In this document: one piece after another, positions 38,027 to 46,531 of the stretch
Position numbering within the stretch: the stretch's first letter is position 1
How the letters are laid out: each line of letters opens with the position of its first letter
NCBI GenBank assembly: GCA_903871875.1
Contig: CAIQIR010000017.1
Location: 1 to 64,000, forward strand
Length of the DNA stretch: 64,000 nt
Reading direction: 5' to 3'
DNA from: an uncultured Schlesneria sp.
Lineage (GTDB): Bacteria; Planctomycetota; Planctomycetia; Planctomycetales; Planctomycetaceae
Translations under genes and position numbers: made by a program
Notes under the pieces: generated by a model
What the model was told of the DNA's origin: nothing
Database searches by the model: none
Seen by the model: only the letters and a program-made list of their open reading frames with translations

Positions 38027-39262
38027 CTACTTCGGCAGACGATCCGATCGCACTCGCGGAAGATCGCCATGCAGGGCCTTCATGTAGGCGACCAGGTCTT
38101 CCTTTTCCTGAGCCGTCAGATTCAGCTTCTTGATCTTGTCGCTGAGCGTAGGATTGGGGTGACCACCCTTGTCGTACCAATCGACCACTTCTTCCAACGT
38201 CTTCTGGCTGCCGTCGTGCATATAGGGGCCGGTTGACGACACATTGCGGATTGTTGGAGTCTTGAACGCTCCCTGATCCTTGTCGACCTTCGTCACTTCA
38301 TAGCGTCCCAGATCAGGTTTTGGTTTGTCCATACCGATGCCGATGTTGTGGAACTTCTCGTCGGTGAAGTTGGCACCCGCATGGCAGGCGGTGCAATTGG
38401 CTTTGCCAAAGAACAGCTCGCGACCGCGAATGGCTGACGCACTGATCGGATGCGCGTCACTCGCTCGCTTCAGCTGCCAGTATTGATTGTAGGAATCAAG
38501 ATCTTCTTTCTTGAACGAGGCCAGGTCCTTCAAGTCGTCTCGGAACGTCTTCTGAAAGTTCATCAGCGGTTCGTAGTAGTCGGCGGCCGACGGCCCGGTC
38601 ACCAACACGCGTTCAAACGAGGCGATCGCTTTTGCTGCGGTATCGATCGAAAATCCCTTGCCGGGGAAGACTTTGTCGAATTGCAGTTTATATCCTTCGA
38701 TGCCCGTCAAACTTTTCACCATCGCTTCATGGGTGTTTCCCATTTCAATCGGGTTGGCGATCGGTCCCTTGGCTTGATCTTCCAGCGAGCCGGCTCGACC
38801 GTCCCAGAATTGCAGCGTGCTCAGAATGCGATTGTAGGCGATGGGCGAATTGCGGCCGCCGATTTGACCGCGAATCCCTTCACCGAACGTCGTGTTGCGG
38901 CCATAGGCATCTTCCGGATGATGACAACTGGCGCAGCTCACGGTGTTATCCGCCGACAATCGCGTATCAAAAAACAGTTGGCGCCCCAGTTCAATCTTCG
39001 CTCGCGTCAGCGGATTGTCCTTGGGAATCGAAATATTGTTCGCGCCCAGCGCCAAACCGGGGGGCAGGGTGACGTCCAGTTCGCGAAAGTTAGCCGGATC
39101 CGCCAGCCATTTTTTGATTTGATCGTTGGTCAAATCGCCGCTGCCGGGGATGCCGCTGGTCAAGTCGGGGGAACCCAGCAACACGGTCTCGCGACCGGTC
39201 TCTTGAGCCTGTCCCCATACCGTCAAAACGCCGAACGCAAAGACCCACATCGCCTGTTTCAT
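38027..39262 (-). CDS. Di-haem cytochrome c peroxidase / MauG-family protein
   Basis: A 411-residue periplasmic protein from ATG 39262 (AGGGGAT upstream), with a signal peptide (WVFAFGVLTVWGQAQ). Two c-type haem sites are seen: SCASCHHPEDAYG in the N-terminal half and NCTACHAGANFTDEKFHN in the C-terminal half. The GPYMHDGSQKTLEEVVDWYDKGG block is typical of bacterial cytochrome c peroxidases and MauG-like enzymes. It would reduce peroxide using electrons from small cytochromes or carry out oxidative modification. Its 3' end shares the terminator at 37956. Confidence 0.93.
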   Translation of the reverse strand: MKQAMWVFAFGVLTVWGQAQETGRETVLLGSPDLTSGIPGSGDLTNDQIKKWLADPANFRELDVTLPPGLALGANNISIPKDNPLTRAKIELGRQLFFDTRLSADNTVSCASCHHPEDAYGRNTTFGEGIRGQIGGRNSPIAYNRILSTLQFWDGRAGSLEDQAKGPIANPIEMGNTHEAMVKSLTGIEGYKLQFDKVFPGKGFSIDTAAKAIASFERVLVTGPSAADYYEPLMNFQKTFRDDLKDLASFKKEDLDSYNQYWQLKRASDAHPISASAIRGRELFFGKANCTACHAGANFTDEKFHNIGIGMDKPKPDLGRYEVTKVDKDQGAFKTPTIRNVSSTGPYMHDGSQKTLEEVVDWYDKGGHPNPTLSDKIKKLNLTAQEKEDLVAYMKALHGDLPRVRSDRLPK

Positions 39263-39441
39263 TGCCGAAATCCCCTGAAATATTTGAACGAGGACCCGTT
39301 CATGCGTCCTCACGACCTGGAACAATCAGAGCACCGCTCGCGAACTCGTGTGGGAGAGTATTGGCGAGACGCCGCAAAAAGTCCAAGCCAAGCGAACTTT
39401 GGCTTGGATCCGCCAGACCAAATCCAGATCGATAACGGATC

Positions 39442-40965
39442 TCAGATCGACGGGCTTTCCGTTGCGGAAAGCAGCGACGGCCGCGACGCCACGTCGCCCA
39501 GCCACCACACACCACCCAGCACCGTTCCTCCCGCGACCGCCACGACCAGTAACGCGGACCAGTCGGCGTGACTCCAGCTTTGCTGCGAGATGACAGTCGC
39601 ATAAGCCCACAGAGCCAACAGCGGCAACACGGTCGGCCAGAGCGCTTCGCCCCAGAATCGCGACCACGACAGACCCAGATTGCGAATCGCATACGGCAGC
39701 AGCACACCCAATTCGATCACCGCCACGGGAATCGCTGTCCCCCACGCCACGCCTTCGATCCCGTGACTTTGACACAGAACCATGCTAAGACCGAGATTCA
39801 CGATCGCTTCCGCTACATAAATCAAGGCAGGAACACGGACCGTCCCCAATCCGAACAGAAACGCGCGAAAGATGCTGCAGGGCAGTGCGATCAGATTCGC
39901 GCCCAACAGAATCATCAGGATGCGATGGGCCAGCAGATGATTCTCGGGCGTCAGCTTGGGGCCCACCCACAACTGCAACACGTCGCCGCCAAAGTACCAG
40001 GCTCCGATGTACAACCCCGTAATCAGCAGGACCACAACGCTCAACGTTCTGAGCAGAAACCGCAGCCGCCGCGGCCGGTCGACCTCGGAGTGCAGCGATC
40101 CCGCGGTCGGCAGGCAAATATGCGCAATCTTGTCGATCGGTTGCCGGCAGAATTGAGCCAGTCGCAAGCCGAAGTAGTAAGGCACGATCAGCTCTTTGCT
40201 CAACATCAGACCGATCACAATGGTGTCGGTGGCGTTGATCACCTGCGATGCGACGGTGTTGATGAAGGACATCGCGCTGAAGGAACCGCATTCGCGCAAC
40301 GTTTCACGATGGACGTGCTTCCAGCGGACTTCCAAGTGCGGGACCAGTCGATACGCGAAATAAATGTAGCCCGCATTTTCCGCGATCGTGACCAGCAGGT
40401 AGATGACCGCAATGATCACAATCCCCCAGTCTGCACGCAACAGAACGAGGAACAGCCACAATCGAATCAGATCTGTCGCCGCGCCCACGCTACGTTCCAG
40501 ATCGAACCGACGCAATCCATGCAGCACGCCGCCGTACGACGTGCCCGACATCGAAACCGCCACATTCAAGCCCAGAATCAGGCAAGTGATCCGCACCTGG
40601 AGCAATTCCTGACCGGCCCAGCCCCCCCACCAATGCGCCGTCGCCGCCATGACACCCGCCAGCAGCATGGCGATCGCGCCCAAGCCACGAAAGACATAGG
40701 TCACCAGCGAAACGACTTCGTTCATCCGCCGCTGGTCTTGATCCGAGTGATACCTGGCCACGAATCGGCTGACCGTTTCGCCAAATCCGCAATACAACAG
40801 GTTGGCATAGCTGGCGATGGAATTGATGAATAACCAATTGCCATAGGATGACATACCCAGGACATCGAGCGTGTAGCGAGTCAGGAAAAAGCCGATCACC
40901 ATGTTGATGGCGTGCGTTCCCCAACTCATCAACACATTCCGTTTGACAGAACTCCCCGTGGACAT
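39442..40965 (-). CDS. Polysaccharide flippase-like membrane protein (MOP/Wzx superfamily)
   Basis: An inner-membrane protein of about 507 residues with 12-14 hydrophobic segments and few charged stretches. The start KRNVLMSWGTHAINMVIGFF and the FGETVSRFVARYHS segment are typical of lipid-linked oligosaccharide flippases; the later DKIAHICLPTAGSLHSE also fits. ATG 40965 has only a weak Shine-Dalgarno; the frame stays open to 41175, but that extension is not membrane-like and overlaps the kinase terminator. It probably flips lipid-linked sugar units for envelope polysaccharide. No glycosyltransferase genes are adjacent. Confidence 0.85.
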   Translation of the reverse strand: MSTGSSVKRNVLMSWGTHAINMVIGFFLTRYTLDVLGMSSYGNWLFINSIASYANLLYCGFGETVSRFVARYHSDQDQRRMNEVVSLVTYVFRGLGAIAMLLAGVMAATAHWWGGWAGQELLQVRITCLILGLNVAVSMSGTSYGGVLHGLRRFDLERSVGAATDLIRLWLFLVLLRADWGIVIIAVIYLLVTIAENAGYIYFAYRLVPHLEVRWKHVHRETLRECGSFSAMSFINTVASQVINATDTIVIGLMLSKELIVPYYFGLRLAQFCRQPIDKIAHICLPTAGSLHSEVDRPRRLRFLLRTLSVVVLLITGLYIGAWYFGGDVLQLWVGPKLTPENHLLAHRILMILLGANLIALPCSIFRAFLFGLGTVRVPALIYVAEAIVNLGLSMVLCQSHGIEGVAWGTAIPVAVIELGVLLPYAIRNLGLSWSRFWGEALWPTVLPLLALWAYATVISQQSWSHADWSALLVVAVAGGTVLGGVWWLGDVASRPSLLSATESPSI

Positions 40966-41203
40966 GCGAGAATCAATGCTTGTAGAGATTGTGGCTTGCC
41001 TCTTCCAAAGCCAAATTCTACGACACGACTGACTGCGAGATGCCGGCCCTTTACGGCTTTTTAACCGCATTTCAGGACCAGCCGGACCCCGGGGCGCTTT
41101 GTAGGGAATTGGAGACCGGACGAAACCGTCCCACGCGTCCGGTCCCACCAAGCACCGGCCGCAGAATTCCGACAAGCCGCACAGGCGTTACAATCCGTCC
41201 ACC

Positions 41204-41229
41204 AAAAAAACAGGGCCTGAAAGCCTGGT
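41204..41229 (-). terminator. Rho-independent terminator of the Ser/Thr kinase gene
   Basis: Read on the minus strand, ACCAGGC-TTTCA-GGCCCTG forms a short GC-rich stem followed by seven T. It begins 17 bp after the kinase stop codon. Confidence 0.65.
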
Positions 41230-41245
41230 CCGATGATCGTCGAAC

Positions 41246-42931
41246 TTAACTTTTCTGAAACGAATTCGCGAAATTCGCGAACGTGTTCCACAAGGTTTCC
41301 CGGAACAGCACCACGGCCGCCAGTCCGCCAAACACGACGGCAATCCAAATCACGAATGACATGAACCCGGCGGTCCCTGAAATAAACCCTTTCACCCAGC
41401 GCACCCAGCCGCGGCGGTCGTATTGCCGGCCGATCTTGGCAAATTCCGACTTCAATCCCGCACTCTTTCGTTCCGCCTTGTCTTTGATCAGTTGGCCTTC
41501 CACCCCTTTTTCAAACTCGGGATAAAAACCGATCGGCGCAAAAGCATCCTTGGCCGCCTTTTTCACTTTCGCTTTGCTATCCAGCACGCCCGTCTTGAGC
41601 GCAGTCTGAATCTGAACTGTCGTGAATCGGCCGAGCGTGTCCTTCCCCTGCGAAGTCTTGTACTGCACGATCCAGACATTCGGCGCCTCGCCCGCCGCAG
41701 CCTGACGGGCCCCCGCCGCCGCATCCTCACTGGAACTTCGCGGCACACCCGTCCCCGGCGAGCGTCCGGCCGAAACCATCGACTGTTGTCCGCCCCGCGA
41801 AGCCTGCCCCCCACCGGCCGACGAACTCTGCACGACTCGGTCCGGAGCTTCGATAAAGCTGAGCGACGGACTTTCCAGCCCCAGCCCCGCCAGCATCTGA
41901 ATGACCTCGCCACAATCTTTACACCGCCGGTCGACGTCTTTTTCGATCATCTTGGCAATCATCAGATCCAGGCGGTCCGGCACCTGCGGGTTCAGCTTGC
42001 GAGCCGATTCGTAACGCCCCTTTTCTTTGGCCGTAATGACTTCCACCGCCGAATTGCCGCCAAACGGAAGTTTTCCCGTCACGAAATAATACAGCGTTAC
42101 ACCGAGCGCATAGACGTCCGCTCGACCATCCACATGCTTGGCATTCCGAGCCTGCTCGGGAGCCATATAAAACGGCGTTCCCAACCCGGTACCGCTGGCG
42201 GTCATCGACAAGTCTTCGTCGGTCGCTTTGGCCAATCCGAAATCGGCAACCTTCACTTTGCCCTTACTGGTCAGCATGATGTTGTCGGGCTTGATGTCGC
42301 GGTGAATCAGGTTCTGGCTGTGCGCGAACTGCAATGCCTCGGCACAGCGCAGAGTCACATGCAACGCATCGCCCACCGACAATTTTCCCAGCGAATCCAT
42401 CCATTTCTGCATGCTTTTGCCGTCGACAAACTCCATCGCCACATAATGGATATTGCGATCTTGATCGACGTCGAACACGCTGACGGCGTTGTCGTGGTTG
42501 ACCCGCGCCATCGCCCGCGCTTCTTTATAAAACCGGGCGACAAAGTCCTCTTTCCCCGCCAGGGCCTTCGACAGCACTTTGATCGCCGCCTTCCGACCGA
42601 GCTTGGTATCTTCACCCAAGTACACTTCGCCCATGCCCCCCTGTCCCAGCTTCTTCACCAGTTTGTATTTGCCGAGCTGCGAACTGCCGGTTTTCTTGGG
42701 TGGAGAATCACTCATTCCACCCTCCTTCGGTACGGCCGTGGTTGCTCGTCGTTCCGGTGCAGGCCGCGTGGGAACCGACGTCGAATCGGGAACGAACGTC
42801 GCGTCCAGGTCGTCGGCGGCAACGCCCGGCCGCGGACTCGCTTTGTTTGCCGCCGGGGCCTGCGAAACAAACGTCTGATCTAAATTTTCGGGATTGATGT
42901 TGGTCGACGTTCCGGACTTTTTTTCGGACAT
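41246..42931 (-). CDS. Membrane-anchored Hanks-type Ser/Thr protein kinase with GYF-like tail
   Basis: A 561-residue kinase from ATG 42931 (CGGGAAACC upstream). The N-terminal ~90 residues carry two LDxTFV repeats. The kinase domain has LGQGGMGEVYLGED, AIKVL, HRDIKPDN, VADFGLAKAT and GTPFYMAPEQA, so all catalytic residues are present. A Ser/Gly-rich linker follows, then a ~60-residue domain around WIVQYKTSQGKDTLGRFTTV resembling GYF_2/DUF4339, and a single membrane helix near the C-terminus (FVIWIAVVFGGLAAVVLF). It phosphorylates Ser/Thr in cytoplasmic proteins and is probably tethered with the kinase domain inside. The upstream 411-bp gap suggests its own promoter. Confidence 0.93.
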   Translation of the reverse strand: MSEKKSGTSTNINPENLDQTFVSQAPAANKASPRPGVAADDLDATFVPDSTSVPTRPAPERRATTAVPKEGGMSDSPPKKTGSSQLGKYKLVKKLGQGGMGEVYLGEDTKLGRKAAIKVLSKALAGKEDFVARFYKEARAMARVNHDNAVSVFDVDQDRNIHYVAMEFVDGKSMQKWMDSLGKLSVGDALHVTLRCAEALQFAHSQNLIHRDIKPDNIMLTSKGKVKVADFGLAKATDEDLSMTASGTGLGTPFYMAPEQARNAKHVDGRADVYALGVTLYYFVTGKLPFGGNSAVEVITAKEKGRYESARKLNPQVPDRLDLMIAKMIEKDVDRRCKDCGEVIQMLAGLGLESPSLSFIEAPDRVVQSSSAGGGQASRGGQQSMVSAGRSPGTGVPRSSSEDAAAGARQAAAGEAPNVWIVQYKTSQGKDTLGRFTTVQIQTALKTGVLDSKAKVKKAAKDAFAPIGFYPEFEKGVEGQLIKDKAERKSAGLKSEFAKIGRQYDRRGWVRWVKGFISGTAGFMSFVIWIAVVFGGLAAVVLFRETLWNTFANFANSFQKS

Positions 42932-43342
42932 GATGGTTTCCCGATGGCAAAATGAAAATAAACGAGAACATCGTTCGACCCTCTTCGGCAATCAATCGAA
43001 AACAAGAACGAGAGAATCAGGCAATCACAAACGTCGAAGAGATTTCCGCATCGATCAAGAGTCGTCAGGTCAGACGCTCGGAAGCGCCGCTACCGAGCCA
43101 ATATCATCGAGTGAACAAAATCGGAACCGAGCATCAGAATGGAGGCAGTATTATGTGCAAATTTGGCACGATAAGTAAACGATTTCCCAAAACCCGCCAG
43201 CCAAACCTCTTAGAACAGGCCGCAGCACACAGTCCCAGTTCGCTGCAAACACAGGAATCGCCGCTATTCGCCGCACCGATTCCCGACCGTTCACCTGTCA
43301 GAAATCGCTGGTGTCGCCGCTGATCGGATCGCGGTTCGGCCG
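42932..43342. other. Intergenic region before the kinase gene
   Basis: A 411-bp A-rich stretch with no protein-like frame. On the minus strand around 43145-43180 the combination TTTACT-18 bp-CATAAT is the best promoter-like pair, but it is a weak match. No riboswitch or repeat was recognised. Confidence 0.35.
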
Positions 43343-46300
43343 TTACTTCGCTTCAATCAACAGCGACAACAATGCCGAGGCGTACACGCGATGCCCAAAA
43401 TCGCTCGGGTGGTTCACCCCGTTGCCCGTCAGATCACAATCCCGCTTGCGCTGCAGCATGTGCGTCCAGATCGTGGTCATGTCCGCCAGCGCAATGCCCG
43501 GTCCGCCGAGCGACGCTAACGCGTCCCGATACTGGGGAAACATCTCACGCGGCGTATGCTGCCATTGATCATTTCCCAACATCGTGGCGACGAGAATGAT
43601 TTCCGTGTCTGGACGAGCCGCCTTAATCCGAGTGATCATCTGCTGGATCCCGTCCTTGTATCCTGCCGGATTGCGACGTCCCACATCGTTCATGCCGTAA
43701 GCGATCACCACCAGGTCCGGCTGCGTTTCAAGCAACTTATCGAGATCCGCCAGTCCGTTCGGAACACCCCAACCACCCACGGCCCGATTGAACAGCGCCA
43801 CCTCGCCGCCGTAACTCGCACGCAGCTGAGCGGCCACCAGTTCGGCATACACCGGCATGAACGGCGCCGCCCCCACCAGTCCCGACGCGTTCAATCCATA
43901 ACTGATACTGTCACCGCTGACAGCGATGGTCAGTTTTTCTTTCGCCTTCAGCCGCGCCACCGTTTTCGGCAGTCGCGTCGCGTCGAACTGCGGCACCGCA
44001 CCCGGCCAGTCGCCCGCCGCCCGCACGTAAGTCACTTCAATCTGCTGATCATGAAACCAGTGACCGTTGTCGAACAACAGATGCGTCTCGGGGTCGCCCG
44101 CTTTGTGAGGCAACGCACACGGCACCGCCGAATCGGGGCCACCCGTCCAGACCGGGCGAGCCCCCCGCGGCATGAATAGATCAGTCGATTTCAAAAACGG
44201 AATCGATGACGGTTCCTGCCGTAACAACTGCTGGCCGTCGGCACTGACGGTGAAATCCGTCCCCAACTGAAACCGCGGAGATCCATGCGTCGAGTGCACC
44301 GCCAGAATCTGAGCCGCCGGAAACAACAGTTTTCCGATCGCCGGCTGACCCGCCACATCGCTCACGCACAGCACACTCTCGCGATATACCGTCTGAGACC
44401 GCCAGAACGGTTCCAGCAAATGCAGCTCGGGCAACATTTCGGCAGCGGTCATTGGCTTGAGCTCGATCTGCCGCACATCCATTACCGCCACGCCCGCTTT
44501 CTTTTGAGGTTTCACCGTCAGCGTATAGCGGCCCGGATGTTCGATCGTCACCACTCCCAAATCTTGAGGCACGAAGTTCTGAAAGTGCCCCGTCGCCGGC
44601 ACCGTGAGCGACAACGTCTGCCCGGCGAGCTCGAAGTTCACCAGACTGCCTCCCTGAGTCCCACACCCGACCGACGGAATCACGTGATATCGACCCGGCC
44701 GCTTCAACGTCAGTTCAAACTGAGCCCAGTCGTCCTGATTGACCCAATAACCCAGCGTGTCCTTGTGCGGCAGCGGTTCATATCGCAGCATCGTGCCGAA
44801 GACATCGGCCGTACTGGCCGGCATCGTCACCGTACCATCATCGGCTTGCAGGTTGGGTGCATAGTCCGGATTGAGCTCCGGCAACTTCGCGCCGACCGAC
44901 TCGCGCCAGGCGTCCAGCTTCTGCCCCAGTTCTTTCGCCAACTCGGGCTGCTTGTCGATCACATTGGCCGATTCGCCCGGCTCCTTGCCAACCTGAAACA
45001 GCTCGCGACGTCCGGTGTCATAAAACTCGATCAGTTTCCAGTCACCCGCACGCACCGCCGCGCCTGGCCGAGCCCCTGCATTGAGGTTGTAATGAGGATA
45101 GTGCCAATACAACGCGTCGCGCGCCACTTTGCCATTCCCCCGCAGCACCGGCATCAGGCTGACACCGTCCAGCGGCGGCAGATCGGCCGAACTCGAACGC
45201 GACACCGCACACGCATCCAGGACCGTCGGCAACAGATCCAGGCACGAGACGATGTCGTCGCTGGTGGAACCTGCCGCCACTACCGACGGCCACTTCACGA
45301 GCAGCGGCACACGCAGGCCCCCTTCATAAAGGTGTCCCATCCCATCCCGCAGCGGCGCATTAGAGGTCGAAGGAATAATCTGCCCGTTGCCGTTGCAGGT
45401 TCCGCCATTGTCCGACGTCACCAGCACGAGCGTCTTGTCGCTCAAATGCAGTTCGTCGAGTGTCTTCAGGACGCGGCCGACCGCCTCATCCATACTTTCC
45501 ATCAGAGCCGCGAACACCGGATTGACCTGGCCACCCTTCGGGACCGTCGGCATCGCTCCATACTTGGCCAACAGGTCCGATTTGACCTCGGCCGGCAGGT
45601 GTACGGCAAAATGGGGCAGATACAGAAAGAACGGGTGCGACCGATTTGCCACGAGGAACTTCTCAGCCTCCAGCGCCAGTCGATCGGTCAAATATTCGCC
45701 CGCCGGAGCCTGTTCCAATCCGGGAATCAGGTTTCCTTCAGGATCGGCATACGGAGCGAATTCGTGGTACTGCGTGCCGGTGGCATTCCCCGCAATATTC
45801 ACATCGAACCCTTGCTCGCTGGGTCCGAATCCCGCGCCGCCCAAATGCCATTTTCCGATGCAGCCGGTAGTGTATCCGGCCGACTTCAGCATCTCGGCCA
45901 GCGTGATTTCCGACAACGGCAACTGCCGACTGACCTCGGGCGGTTTCAATCGCCGTCGTGAATCGGCCGCTTGAGCCACAAACGACGCCGTCATCTTCAA
46001 CCGCTGAGGATACCGCCCGGTCAAAATCGCGGCTCGAGTCGGCAAACCGATCGGTGCCGCGGCATAAGCCTGAGTAAACCGCAGTCCCTCGCGCGCCATT
46101 CGATCCAGGTTCGGCGTTTTGTGAAATCGACTGCCATAGCAACCCAGATCGGCCCATCCCAGATCATCGATGACAATCAGCACCACGTTCGGACGAGCGT
46201 CATCGGCCGCGAACGAATTCGCCGCCAACAGACCGCACAACACCGCCCCAATGCCCACCAACCCGCTCGCAACACGGACGAAACCACGAGGCATCCACCA

Positions 46301-46354
46301 AAAGAACATCCCAAGTGGTCGTCGAGTCTTGCCGAAAGATGTTCCCAAAGTCAT
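43343..46354 (-). CDS. Sulfatase-like / SGNH-hydrolase fusion lacking the formylglycine cysteine
   Basis: A 1003-residue secreted protein; ATG 46354 has AGAGGGAGC upstream, and the signal ends near NSFAADD. Residues ~55-490 are a sulfatase fold: VIDDLGWADLGCYG (metal Asp pair), ILTGRYPQR, GKWHLGG, YLPHFAVHLP and VTSDNGGT are all intact. The activation box, normally C/S-x-P-x-R, reads PIGLPTRA: the Cys position is Gly103 (GGT) and the next is Leu104, so formylglycine cannot form. A beta-rich module (YHVIPSVGCGTQGGSLVNF) follows. From ~790 comes an SGNH/GDSL esterase-like domain: VSGDSISYGLN, YGMNDVG and NHPSDFGH supply Ser, Asn and Asp-x-x-His. It may work as an esterase with a substrate-binding pseudo-sulfatase head. 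Confidence 0.9.
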   Translation of the reverse strand: MTLGTSFGKTRRPLGMFFWWMPRGFVRVASGLVGIGAVLCGLLAANSFAADDARPNVVLIVIDDLGWADLGCYGSRFHKTPNLDRMAREGLRFTQAYAAAPIGLPTRAAILTGRYPQRLKMTASFVAQAADSRRRLKPPEVSRQLPLSEITLAEMLKSAGYTTGCIGKWHLGGAGFGPSEQGFDVNIAGNATGTQYHEFAPYADPEGNLIPGLEQAPAGEYLTDRLALEAEKFLVANRSHPFFLYLPHFAVHLPAEVKSDLLAKYGAMPTVPKGGQVNPVFAALMESMDEAVGRVLKTLDELHLSDKTLVLVTSDNGGTCNGNGQIIPSTSNAPLRDGMGHLYEGGLRVPLLVKWPSVVAAGSTSDDIVSCLDLLPTVLDACAVSRSSSADLPPLDGVSLMPVLRGNGKVARDALYWHYPHYNLNAGARPGAAVRAGDWKLIEFYDTGRRELFQVGKEPGESANVIDKQPELAKELGQKLDAWRESVGAKLPELNPDYAPNLQADDGTVTMPASTADVFGTMLRYEPLPHKDTLGYWVNQDDWAQFELTLKRPGRYHVIPSVGCGTQGGSLVNFELAGQTLSLTVPATGHFQNFVPQDLGVVTIEHPGRYTLTVKPQKKAGVAVMDVRQIELKPMTAAEMLPELHLLEPFWRSQTVYRESVLCVSDVAGQPAIGKLLFPAAQILAVHSTHGSPRFQLGTDFTVSADGQQLLRQEPSSIPFLKSTDLFMPRGARPVWTGGPDSAVPCALPHKAGDPETHLLFDNGHWFHDQQIEVTYVRAAGDWPGAVPQFDATRLPKTVARLKAKEKLTIAVSGDSISYGLNASGLVGAAPFMPVYAELVAAQLRASYGGEVALFNRAVGGWGVPNGLADLDKLLETQPDLVVIAYGMNDVGRRNPAGYKDGIQQMITRIKAARPDTEIILVATMLGNDQWQHTPREMFPQYRDALASLGGPGIALADMTTIWTHMLQRKRDCDLTGNGVNHPSDFGHRVYASALLSLLIEAK

Positions 46355-46404
46355 GCTCCCTCTAAAATCACGTGTCGTCTGTTCGCGCCCTGCGGCGGTA
46401 CCGG

Positions 46405-46448
46405 GTCTCGTTTGACGAGACGATAGTAGCCGTCTCGTGGGACGAGAG
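46405..46448. promoter_or_regulatory. Twin palindromes between the sulfatase-like gene and gcvT
   Basis: GTCTCGT-TTG-ACGAGAC (46405-46421) and TCTCGT-GGG-ACGAGA (46433-46447) are near-identical palindromes whose centres are 27 bp apart. They lie in the 177-bp divergent promoter region. They could be paired operators for a dimeric regulator or two small RNA hairpins in the gcvT leader. They do not resemble the glycine riboswitch. Confidence 0.45.
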
Positions 46449-46531
46449 GAAAGCCGACCGCGATCCCACCAGGGCCTTTAACCACCACGTTGCCTCGACA
46501 TCACACGAAAAATTTCAGCAAGGATCAGGAA

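Noticed and set aside
41423-42883. Open frame of 486 codons on the plus strand
   Set aside because: Antisense to the Ser/Thr kinase; Arg/His-rich shadow without family signals.
44285-45961. Open frame of 558 codons on the plus strand
   Set aside because: Antisense to the sulfatase/SGNH gene, extremely Arg/His-rich, no motif.
46356-46531. Glycine riboswitch before gcvT
   Set aside because: The two hairpins are too short and lack the conserved glycine-aptamer core; they are plain palindromes.
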